Source: Fibrobacter succinogenes
GTDB taxonomy: Bacteria; Fibrobacterota; Fibrobacteria; Fibrobacterales; Fibrobacteraceae
Reading direction: 5' to 3'
Assembly (NCBI GenBank): GCA_902800345.1
Contig: CADCDO010000059.1
Location: 1-36,568 of the forward strand
Length of the DNA: 36,568 nucleotides
Part shown: in pieces, positions 22,174 through 28,820 of the stretch
Layout: each line of letters opens with the position of its first letter
Position numbering within the stretch: position 1 is the stretch's first letter
Made by a program: the position numbers and the translations under genes
The notes under the pieces: generated by a model
What the model saw: only the letters and a program-made list of their open reading frames with translations
The model's database searches: none
What the model was told of the DNA's origin: nothing

Positions 22174-23685
22174 ATGCGCTGGAATAATTACCTGTTCTCT
22201 AAAAAGTGTGCCGTCCTAATGGCTGGTACCTTCTTGGCGTTTTTCACAGCTTGCAGCAACGCAGTCGATTCGGACGAAATCGAAGAATCGTCGTCTTCGA
22301 TTTGCAAGGATTGCACAGATAAAAAATCTTCATCCAGCAGCAAAAAACTATCCAAGTCTTCCTCTTCTAAAAAGGCTTCGTCTTCTTCTAATAAAGTTTC
22401 ATCATCTTCTAAAAGCTCATCTTCATCCAAAGCATTGTCGAGTTCTTCGGACAAATCCAGTTCGAGCCGTATGGGGCTGCCACCTTGCAGAACCGCCGAT
22501 GGTTCGAAAGATGATTGCGAATATGGAGAGTTTACCGACGTGCGCGACGGTCAAGTATACAAGACCGTGAAAATCGGCACACAAACCTGGATGGCGGAAA
22601 ACTTGAGGTACAATACGGGAGCCGACTGCGCTATATTCGATGATTACAAATGTTGCAATGAAAAAGGACTTGAATATTGTAAGGAAAAATTCTATTCGTC
22701 CATAGCTTCGCAAACAGCTTGCCCACCCGGTTGGCATTTGCCGTCTCAAGCCGAATTCGACACCTTGATCAATGCCGTCGGAGGCCCGTCAGAAGCGGCA
22801 AATTCCCTTAAGTCAACCTCCGGTTGGTTTCCTGACAGGAACGGATTAGAGTGGAACGGTTCGGACGGCTATGGTTTTAACGCAGAACCTGTTGGCGCAG
22901 ATGAATTTTGTGAAGGGGATTGTACAACAGTGGATTTCGGTCCCGGTACAGAAACATGTTTCAAGGTGAATCCATCGGGATGCCTAATGCTAAACAACTC
23001 AAACAATGAGATACGCAATTATTCTATTATCTGGGGTGGTTCAGTCCGTTGCCTTTTGGGCGATACAGGCCCGTTCTTTTCGCGTATTCCTCCGTGCCGG
23101 ACCGACAGTAGCGACAATTGCGAATATGGAACGCTTACGGATACTCGCGACAACCAAACATACAAGACTGTGAAGATAGGCGAACAAATCTGGATGGCGC
23201 AAAACCTCAACTATGAAACTGACAGCAGTTTCTGCAACGACAACAAGGAGACCAACTGTACAAAGTTTGGAAGGCTCTACCTATGGAATGAAGCCGTCGA
23301 AAAAGACATCTGCCCCGAAGGGTGGCATGTGCCATCACAAACAGAGTTCGACACCCTTGTTTCTGCAGTCGGAGGAAAAAATCTAGCCGGTTTGTATCTC
23401 AAGGCCACAACAGATTGGGACTCTTTCGTTTTGAACGAAGGCATTGGCAAAGATTCCTATGGTTTTGCGGCGCTCGCCGCGAGCCACAGGTACTATACCG
23501 GATTCTTCTCCCCGGGGGAAACTTTCACCTATCTTTGGAGTTCTTCGAAAAGCGATTACAAAGCAACCATAAAAGACACAACCGCGTACGCATATGCATT
23601 AAACATGGACAACCAAACAGATGCTGCGGAACTTACCTCTACTCGCATAGATGATGCAAATTCGGTTCGTTGCCTTAAGGATTAG
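22174..23685 (+). CDS. Lipoprotein with two FISUMP domains
   Basis: A 503-residue predicted lipoprotein with a lipobox (TFLAFFTAC, Cys27), a serine/lysine linker from about residue 38 to 100 and two FISUMP (TIGR02145) domains in tandem. Domain 1 (about 117-297) has RDGQVYKTVKIGTQTWMAEN and CPPGWHLPSQAEFDTL but lacks the RLYTW and FFWSSTE blocks and ends IIWGGSVRCL. Domain 2 (about 316-503) is complete: RDNQTYKTVKIGEQIWMAQN, FGRLYLWNEA, CPEGWHVPSQTEFDTL, YLWSSSKSD and NSVRCLKD. Both are preceded by PPCRT and CEYG, so the duplication includes a short cysteine linker. The ATG has a GGGAGAG box four bases upstream. Surface exposure is likely; function unknown. Confidence 0.93.
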   Translation: MRWNNYLFSKKCAVLMAGTFLAFFTACSNAVDSDEIEESSSSICKDCTDKKSSSSSKKLSKSSSSKKASSSSNKVSSSSKSSSSSKALSSSSDKSSSSRMGLPPCRTADGSKDDCEYGEFTDVRDGQVYKTVKIGTQTWMAENLRYNTGADCAIFDDYKCCNEKGLEYCKEKFYSSIASQTACPPGWHLPSQAEFDTLINAVGGPSEAANSLKSTSGWFPDRNGLEWNGSDGYGFNAEPVGADEFCEGDCTTVDFGPGTETCFKVNPSGCLMLNNSNNEIRNYSIIWGGSVRCLLGDTGPFFSRIPPCRTDSSDNCEYGTLTDTRDNQTYKTVKIGEQIWMAQNLNYETDSSFCNDNKETNCTKFGRLYLWNEAVEKDICPEGWHVPSQTEFDTLVSAVGGKNLAGLYLKATTDWDSFVLNEGIGKDSYGFAALAASHRYYTGFFSPGETFTYLWSSSKSDYKATIKDTTAYAYALNMDNQTDAAELTSTRIDDANSVRCLKD

Positions 23686-23742
23686 ATTATTTCTACTTTC
23701 AGAACCAGAGTAATTTGGTATATTAAAGACGCAAACTTATAG

Positions 23743-23759
23743 CGGCTCTTTATGAGCCG
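23743..23759 (+). other. Hairpin just upstream of a start codon
   Basis: CGGCTC TTTAT GAGCCG is a perfect six-base stem ending nine bases before the ATG at 23769. A TATATT box lies at 23719-23724. It has no T tract, so it is more likely part of the 5' leader of the next gene than a terminator of the FISUMP gene. Confidence 0.45.
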
Positions 23760-23768
23760 AAGAAAAAC

Positions 23769-24587
23769 ATGATTGCAATTTTATGTGTGATAAACTTTCT
23801 TTGGGGACTGGTGATTTTCCCGATATTCAACACCCTTAAAAAATGGGTCGAAAACACCAAATCCCTGCCGTTTGGGTCAGTAATCAATTTTTTAGGCAGT
23901 TCACTTTTAGCGGTGGCAGCGTCTTGCGCATTTGGCTTCCCATTATTACTTACATTATTGCTAAAAATCTTTTTTAAAAGCCCCAACCATGGAGATGTCT
24001 TGTTATGGGGCTCGCTCTCTTTTTGGGGTGGGATACTGGCTTACGCGTTCCTAAAACGCAACGCAATCAAGTCGTATGTCCGGGACGTCCACCAACGGGA
24101 AAGTACACTGGACACTCCTAGCGAGCAAGCCATAGAAATTATCGAGAAAGACTGGCGCTGCAGAAAATGCGGAACGCCCCAAAAATATCCTTACGAAAGA
24201 AATTCACCGATGTACGGCAGCCCGTTGTTCATCTGCTCCAAGTGCGGTACGGAACAGATTGATTACGGGCGTTTGGAACCCGCCTTGGATCGCAGTTTCG
24301 GCAATTGGAATGTAAGGCATATTTCCATAAAGGTAAATGTTATTTCGTTTGTCGTTTCGGTGGCATTGCTGATACTGATTTTAAATATTCCGGTTTCATC
24401 CCGCTATATTTTGTGCGGCCTCCTTTTTTGTACTACAACGGCATTCGTATCAAGCGTAATCGTAACGATTGAGAGTATGCTAAAGAAAAAGCCAGACTTT
24501 ATCAAAAAGTCTGAAGCTCGCTTGCAAGACAAGGATTATGTAGCTCTGTTACGCAAACACGGATACGAAGTTCCTCATAAATTCTAA
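23769..24587 (+). CDS. Membrane protein with central zinc ribbon
   Basis: A 272-residue protein of no named family I recognise. Hydrophobic segments lie near residues 3-20, 40-68, 76-96, 190-210 and 212-234. Between the first three and the last two is a soluble loop with two CxxC pairs (C131/C134 in CRKCGTPQ and C156/C159 in CSKCGTEQ) that form a zinc ribbon. The C-terminal tail is KDYVALLRKHGYEVPHKF. The ATG has only a weak purine-rich box and lies nine bases after a hairpin. The short FloA-like gene follows 89 bases later on the same strand, which hints at a shared role in the membrane, but cotranscription is not certain. Confidence 0.75.
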   Translation: MIAILCVINFLWGLVIFPIFNTLKKWVENTKSLPFGSVINFLGSSLLAVAASCAFGFPLLLTLLLKIFFKSPNHGDVLLWGSLSFWGGILAYAFLKRNAIKSYVRDVHQRESTLDTPSEQAIEIIEKDWRCRKCGTPQKYPYERNSPMYGSPLFICSKCGTEQIDYGRLEPALDRSFGNWNVRHISIKVNVISFVVSVALLILILNIPVSSRYILCGLLFCTTTAFVSSVIVTIESMLKKKPDFIKKSEARLQDKDYVALLRKHGYEVPHKF

Positions 24588-24676
24588 ATGATTATGAGAA
24601 CATCGAGCAGATTCTTGTTTGCTATTTCACATAAATAAAATTATATTAAAGAAGTAACTTCATATCGGAAAAACTT

Positions 24677-25093
24677 GTGGAAGTTCAGTACATCAACAAA
24701 GTCGTTTTTATCGCAATCGCCATTATCATATCCATCATCAGCATGGGTCTTTTACAAGTATTCATCCAATGGGTCAGGGCATTGCATTCCAACGTAAATG
24801 TGAGTTATTTTAGGCTTGTCGGCATGCGACTACGTAAAGTTCCAATACAGACAATCATTGACGCTCACGTTCTTAGCCGCAGTGAAGGCCACCCTGTCGA
24901 ATTAGACCTTCTTGAAGCGCATTACCTCGCCGGAGGCAACGTTCTCCACACTGTTCAGACAGTCATCGATGCAAACAAGGCAAACGTCAAGCTCGACTTC
25001 AAGGAAGCCGCAGCACTAGACCTTGCCGGAGACCAAATGCTTGAGGTAGCAAAGAACATCGCAAAAAGACAAGTCCTTGAACGGCATCATTAA
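24677..25093 (+). CDS. Short FloA-like (flotillin) protein, copy 2
   Basis: A 138-residue relative of the protein at 19996. It has a membrane anchor (VVFIAIAIIISIISMGLLQV), then VSYFRLVGMRLRKVPIQTII, LEAHYLAGGNVLHTVQTVID and LDFKEAAALDLAGDQMLEVA, and ends shortly after, where full-length FloA continues into its SPFH core. The oligomerisation and coiled-coil regions are absent. Conserved positions match FloA (GMRLRRV, LEAHxLAGGNV, AAAIDLAG). The start is the GTG at 24677, with GGAAAA upstream. A small membrane protein gene follows after 18 bases and is probably cotranscribed. Two independent proteins ending at the same domain boundary argue that this is a real short family and not a chance truncation. 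Confidence 0.84.
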   Translation: MEVQYINKVVFIAIAIIISIISMGLLQVFIQWVRALHSNVNVSYFRLVGMRLRKVPIQTIIDAHVLSRSEGHPVELDLLEAHYLAGGNVLHTVQTVIDANKANVKLDFKEAAALDLAGDQMLEVAKNIAKRQVLERHH

Positions 25094-25111
25094 ATCAACG
25101 AGAGATTATCA

Positions 25112-25444
25112 ATGAAATTTTTGGCAGTATTTATTTTAAGCCTCTCGCTGATGGTAACAAGCTCTTTTGCGGTTTCACTTACTCCACCGCTTGTTCTAAA
25201 GATGCAAGAAGATCGAAGCATGGCAGCCTCGGAAGAATTCGCAGCAGAAAATGATTTTTCTCCTTTTCGATATCTCGCAGGAGGATTGTCCATAGGCATC
25301 GGCCTTGGAGGATTCATGCTAATGATAATAGGATGTTCGACAATTAATAACGAAGATTACAATCGTAGGGACAGCAAAATAGCCATCGGCGCAGGAATAG
25401 GAATGATGGTTCTTGGTGGTGTCGGCATTTACTGGGCGTTTTAA
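25112..25444 (+). CDS. Small exported membrane protein
   Basis: A 110-residue protein with a signal peptide (MKFLAVFILSLSLMVTSSFA) and two glycine-rich hydrophobic segments (LAGGLSIGIGLGGFMLMIIG and IAIGAGIGMMVLGGVGIYWA) joined by a short polar loop with NNEDYNRRDSK. A GAGAGA box precedes the ATG. It follows the second short FloA-like gene by 18 bases. I recognise no family; the glycine-rich helices suggest a helix hairpin in the membrane. Its 3' flank contains a repeat element and the terminator shared with ettA. Confidence 0.72.
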   Translation: MKFLAVFILSLSLMVTSSFAVSLTPPLVLKMQEDRSMAASEEFAAENDFSPFRYLAGGLSIGIGLGGFMLMIIGCSTINNEDYNRRDSKIAIGAGIGMMVLGGVGIYWAF

Positions 25445-25448
25445 AAAA

Positions 25449-25477
25449 GGAGATCCCCGGTCAAGCCGGGGATGACA
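25449..25477. repeat. GATCCCCGG/CCGGGGATGAC palindromic element
   Basis: GGAGATCCCCGG and CCGGGGATGACA form an inverted repeat with a short loop (TCAAG). The ends resemble those of the GGATCC/GATGAC elements elsewhere in the window, and this exact type is a widespread intergenic repeat in many bacteria. Confidence 0.65.
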
Positions 25478-25516
25478 ACGAAAGAAAAGGCGCCCTTGGC
25501 TTATCATTCTAAAAAA

Positions 25517-25556
25517 CAGTAATGGCGGCTCGATGGCCGCCTTTTTTAATTACTGT
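25517..25556. terminator. Bidirectional terminator between the 110-residue gene and ettA
   Basis: ACAGTAAT and ATTACTGT form the outer stem and GGCGGC/GCCGCC the inner stem. There is a T run (CTTTTTTAA) on the plus side and a T run after ATTACTG on the minus side (TTTTTTAG), so both converging transcripts can end here. The ettA stop codon lies within the outer stem. Confidence 0.85.
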
Positions 25557-27244
25557 CTCGTGAGAGTCTTGTATCGAATCGGCTTCGGATTGTCGGCATC
25601 TTCGCCGAGGCGTTTACGACGGTCGGCTTCGTACTCGCTCCAGTTGCCTTCGAACCACACGACCTTGGAATCGCCTTCGTAAGCGAGAATGTGCGTGGCG
25701 ATGCGGTCCAGGAACCAGCGGTCATGGGAGATAATCACGGCGCAGCCCGCGAACTTGAGGATTGCCTGTTCCAGAGCCTGCAAAGTTTCGATGTCCAAGT
25801 CGTTGGTCGGTTCGTCGAGGAACAACAGGTTGCCTGGTTTCTGCAGGTTCTTCGCCATGAGCACGCGGTTACGTTCACCACCGGAAAGCTGCGAAAGCTT
25901 TTTCTGCTGGGCGGCACCCGTGAAGTTGAAGAGACCGCAGTAAGCGCGTCCATTCATCTTGCGATCGCCCACCAAGATTTCGTCGTTGCCACCCGTGATG
26001 GATTCCCAAACGGTCTTGGAATCGTCCAAACTTTCACGGCCCTGTTCCATGCTGATGATTTCGACAGTTTCGCCAATCTTGAGCGTACCGCCATCCGGCT
26101 TTTCCTGGCCCATGATCATCTTGAACAAAGTCGTCTTACCGGCACCGTTGGGACCGATGATGCCCACGATGCCGGAGCGCGGCAGGTTGAAGTTCAAGTC
26201 GTCGAACAGTACCTTGTCGCCAAAGGCCTTCTGCAAGTGTTCCGCCTGGATAACGATATCGCCCAAGCGCTTGCCGTTTGCAATGTGGATCTGCGCCACC
26301 TTGATCTGTTCGCGGGAATCTTCGGCCAAGAGTTCTTCGTAAGCTTTAAGACGAGCCTTGCTCTTTGCCTGGCGAGCCTTCGGACTCTGCTTGACCCATT
26401 CCTGTTCGCGGGCAAGGCGCTTCTGCCTGTCGGATTCGCCCTTCTCTTCGCCGCGGAGGCGTTCCAGCTTCTGGTCGAGCCACTGGGCATAATTGCCTTC
26501 CCAAGGAATGCCGCGACCGCGGTCGATTTCCAAAATCCAGTTCGTCACGTTGTCGAGGAAGTAACGGTCATGCGTTACGAGAATCACGGAGCCCTTGTAT
26601 TCGCGGAGGTGGCGTTCGAGCCAGGCGACCGTTTCGGCATCCAGGTGGTTCGTCGGTTCGTCCAAGAGCAACAAATCCGGTTCTTCGAGGAGCAGGCGGC
26701 AGAGGGCCACGCGGCGCTTTTCACCACCGGAAAGGTTCGTCACCGGCCAGTCGCCCGGCGGGCAGCGGAGAGCGTCCATCGCAATTTCGATATTGCGGTC
26801 AAGGCTCCACAAGTCCTGAGCATCAATGATATCCTGAAGCTTCGCCTGTTCGTCGAGGAGCTTGTTCATCTCGTCGTCTTCCATGGGTTCAGCGAACTTC
26901 ATGGAAATCTCGTTGAAACGGTCAAGCACGGCCTGCTTCTTGGCGACGGCCTGCATCACGTTTTCCTTGACGGTCAGGTTCGGGTCGAGCTGCGGTTCCT
27001 GCGGCAAGTAGCCTGCGGTGCGGCCCGGCTCGATCCAAGCTTCGCCCTGGAATTCCTTGTCGATGCCCGCCATAATGCGGAGGAGTGTAGACTTACCGGC
27101 ACCGTTCTGGCCGATGATGCCAATCTTTGCGCCGTAGTAGAAGCTCAAGGAAATGTCCTTCAGCACCTCCTTGTTGGGCGGGTACGACTTGGTCATTTTG
27201 TACATGTAGAAAACGAATTTTTCTGCTTTGTTTTGTTCGGCCAT
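25550..27244 (-). CDS. ettA: Energy-dependent translational throttle protein EttA (ABC-F)
   Basis: A 564-residue ABC-F ATPase without membrane segments, matching EttA of E. coli in length and order. EttA binds the ribosomal E site and regulates the first elongation cycle according to ATP/ADP. Two nucleotide-binding domains are seen: Walker A GQNGAGKST, signature LSGGEKRRVAL and DEPTNHLDAETV in the first; GPNGAGKTT, LSGGERNRVL and DEPTNDLDIETL in the second. The insertion with MDALRCPPGDWPVTN and the linker with EWVKQSPKARQAKSKARL (P-site tRNA-interaction region) are EttA-specific. No clear Shine-Dalgarno box precedes the ATG; the leader is filled with a GC-rich tandem repeat. It ends at the bidirectional terminator. 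Confidence 0.97.
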   Translation of the reverse strand: MAEQNKAEKFVFYMYKMTKSYPPNKEVLKDISLSFYYGAKIGIIGQNGAGKSTLLRIMAGIDKEFQGEAWIEPGRTAGYLPQEPQLDPNLTVKENVMQAVAKKQAVLDRFNEISMKFAEPMEDDEMNKLLDEQAKLQDIIDAQDLWSLDRNIEIAMDALRCPPGDWPVTNLSGGEKRRVALCRLLLEEPDLLLLDEPTNHLDAETVAWLERHLREYKGSVILVTHDRYFLDNVTNWILEIDRGRGIPWEGNYAQWLDQKLERLRGEEKGESDRQKRLAREQEWVKQSPKARQAKSKARLKAYEELLAEDSREQIKVAQIHIANGKRLGDIVIQAEHLQKAFGDKVLFDDLNFNLPRSGIVGIIGPNGAGKTTLFKMIMGQEKPDGGTLKIGETVEIISMEQGRESLDDSKTVWESITGGNDEILVGDRKMNGRAYCGLFNFTGAAQQKKLSQLSGGERNRVLMAKNLQKPGNLLFLDEPTNDLDIETLQALEQAILKFAGCAVIISHDRWFLDRIATHILAYEGDSKVVWFEGNWSEYEADRRKRLGEDADNPKPIRYKTLTRQ

Positions 27245-27264
27245 ATTTTTGCTCGCTTCGCTTC

Positions 27265-27335
27265 GAGGTATGAGGTCGGTCGCTTCGCTCCCTTTGAGCT
27301 ATGAGCGCGGACCTTCGGTCCTTTGAGTTATGAGG
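27265..27335. repeat. Tandem ~30-bp repeat in the ettA leader
   Basis: Units beginning GAG(G/C/T)TATGAG occur at 27265, about 27296 and about 27325, separated by GC-rich fillers such as CGGTCGCTTCGCTCCCTTT and CGGACCTTCGGTCCTTT. Each filler is partly palindromic. The repeat starts about 20 bases upstream of the ettA start codon. Confidence 0.6.
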
Positions 27336-27356
27336 TTAAAAGTTTTTCAGGACGAA

Positions 27357-27386
27357 GTCATCCTGAACGAACGTGAAGGATCCAGT
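27357..27386. repeat. GTCATCCTGA...GGATCC element
   Basis: GTCATCCTGAACG followed by AACGTGAAGGATCCAGT, the minimal form of the element seen in larger versions at 8807 (inside dusB), 11966 and 17739. It lies between ettA and the Vat-like gene. Confidence 0.65.
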
Positions 27387-27468
27387 TATTTTTCCTTATT
27401 TCGTCAGATTGAATATAGAAATTTTTTCAGGCACGCCCCGCAATCCATGACAACGCAAGCCTTACGCA

Positions 27469-28113
27469 TCAAGCTTTCGCAAGGAATTCCTTGATTTTCG
27501 CCTTGACAAAAGCCAAATTCGGATTCGTGAGAATCGGAATCAGCGCATTGATTTCTTCGATAGGTTTGTCCCACCATTTCCACTGAAGCATCAGCGCCGT
27601 CAGCTCTTCGTCGAAACGATTGCGTATAAACTGCGCCGGATTCCCCACTACAACCGTATAAGGCTCCACATCGCTCCCGACAACCGCATTTGCACCAATA
27701 ATCGTTCCATCGCCAATATGCACCCCCGGCAAAATCACCGCATTCTGCCCAATCCACACATCGTTTCCAACAACAGTATCGCCCTTGAGCGGCAAATTTT
27801 CTTTCGCGGGAGGTGCCATATTCCAACCTTGCAATGTGTAGAACGGGAACGTCGAAACCGCATTCATCTGGTGGTTCGCCCCGTTCATCACGAACTCCAC
27901 CCCCGCGGCAATTTGGCAGAATTTTCCGATAATTAACTTATCATCATTCCACGGATACAAATGCGTCACATGGCTCTCAAAATCGCTATCGGCAATGTAA
28001 GTGAAATCGCCCACAACAATCTGCGGATTCTTGAGCGTCGGCTTCACGTAAATTTCCTTGTCGTAACCCGCAATCGGGTGGACGATCATCGGATCAGGGA
28101 GAGTATTTTGCAT
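27469..28113 (-). CDS. Vat-like O-acetyltransferase (left-handed beta-helix)
   Basis: A 214-residue acetyltransferase of the xenobiotic/Vat (streptogramin A) type. The active-site loop NGANHQMNAVSTFPF contains the catalytic histidine H81, and the hexapeptide beta-helix repeats are clear near residues 125-165 (VVGNDVWIGQNAVILPGVHI, then IIGANAVVGSDVEPYTVVVG and NPAQFIRNRF). Length and order match Vat and type-B chloramphenicol acetyltransferases (about 205-215 residues), which acetylate a hydroxyl of the drug with acetyl-CoA. Whether this one inactivates streptogramins cannot be told; many genomic relatives have no known substrate. The ATG has an excellent ACGGAGG box. It is divergent from hipB. 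Confidence 0.88.
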   Translation of the reverse strand: MQNTLPDPMIVHPIAGYDKEIYVKPTLKNPQIVVGDFTYIADSDFESHVTHLYPWNDDKLIIGKFCQIAAGVEFVMNGANHQMNAVSTFPFYTLQGWNMAPPAKENLPLKGDTVVGNDVWIGQNAVILPGVHIGDGTIIGANAVVGSDVEPYTVVVGNPAQFIRNRFDEELTALMLQWKWWDKPIEEINALIPILTNPNLAFVKAKIKEFLAKA

Positions 28114-28158
28114 GGGAACCTCCGTAGGCGGGATATATAAGAAAAGGTAATAAAAAAT

Positions 28159-28232
28159 GCAACATATTGCAGATTTCGATTGACAAATCAGGCAAGATTA
28201 TATATTTTAACACAAAAACCGCAATATATTGC
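28159..28232 (+). promoter_or_regulatory. hipBST promoter with two palindromic operators
   Basis: TTGACA (28180-28185) and the -10 region TATATTTT (28201-28208) form a strong promoter. It is bracketed by GCAACATATTGC (28159-28170) and the perfect palindrome GCAATATATTGC (28221-28232), 62 bases apart centre to centre. HipB proteins bind palindromes as dimers, so these are probable HipB operators. Confidence 0.72.
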
Positions 28233-28285
28233 CAATTTTTAAAATATTTCGTATTGAATTAGTGATTGTTATTGGAGCGACACTT

Positions 28286-28492
28286 ATGGAAAATCTCGGA
28301 AAGCAAATCTCAGAACGGCGAAAGAAGCTGGGTCTGTCTCAAGAAGACTTGGCCGAGATATCCGGCGTTTCCCCCAGAACAATCAACTCCGTCGAACTCG
28401 GAAAAGCAAACCCCTCCATCAATGTGTTGAATAAAATGGTAAAACCACTCGGTTTCGTGGTTACCTTAAGTGAGAGGGTATCTCATGAATAG
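28286..28492 (+). CDS. hipB: HipB-like antitoxin (XRE helix-turn-helix)
   Basis: A 68-residue DNA-binding protein of the HipB/XRE type: ISERRKKLGLSQEDLAEISG then VSPRTINSVELGKANPSINV is the helix-turn-helix, followed by LNKMVKPLGFVVTLSERVS, the usual HipB end. It would repress the operon and help control HipT. The ATG at 28286 has a GGAG box eight bases before it; the open frame extends upstream but that part contains the operator and promoter. It overlaps the start of the next gene (hipS) by eight bases. Confidence 0.88.
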   Translation: MENLGKQISERRKKLGLSQEDLAEISGVSPRTINSVELGKANPSINVLNKMVKPLGFVVTLSERVSHE

Positions 28493-28820
28493 CCTCAAAA
28501 TCCGTAGCGCATGCGTGTTCTACAATAACATCCTTGCCGGCTACCTCTTGCAAAACAGCAGGGGCTACACTTTTTTATACGACTCCAATTACGCTGTTTC
28601 ACAAAACCCGTCCATCGCATTGGATATGCCAAAGAAAAAGCGTCTATTCCGATTGCCTTATCTGTTCCCATATTTTCAAGGATTGTTACCAGAAGGAGCA
28701 AACAAAGCATTCTATTGTGAGCACCTCGGCATTAAACGCACAGACAAATTCGCAATGCTTCTGAGCCTCGCCAATCACGAAACAATCGGCGCCGTTACCG
28801 TGCGCGAAAGGAGACACTGA
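28485..28820 (+). CDS. hipS: HipS, separate N-terminal subdomain of HipA
   Basis: A 111-residue protein that corresponds to the N-terminal subdomain 1 of HipA, encoded as its own gene as in HipBST systems. It has VFYNNILAGYLLQNSRGYTF, YDSNYAVSQNPSIALDMPKK, the LFPYFQGLLPEGANKAFYCE block typical of the HipA N-terminus (ff.nLLPEG) and ends with LANHETIGAVTVRER. In the E. coli HipBST system HipS acts as the antitoxin of the kinase. The ATG at 28485 has a GAGAGGG box upstream and overlaps hipB; the stop overlaps the hipT ATG (TGATG). The assignment rests on size, order and these motifs. Confidence 0.86.
   Translation: MNSLKIRSACVFYNNILAGYLLQNSRGYTFLYDSNYAVSQNPSIALDMPKKKRLFRLPYLFPYFQGLLPEGANKAFYCEHLGIKRTDKFAMLLSLANHETIGAVTVRERRH

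Noticed and set aside
25319..25507. Possible 62-codon gene with a CHPRLDRGSP peptide
   Set aside because: This peptide is the translation of a common GATCCCCGG/CCGGGGATGAC intergenic repeat and not a real protein.
25691..27304. Open frame of 537 codons opposite ettA
   Set aside because: Antisense to an unmistakable ABC-F gene; the reading has no coherent domain.
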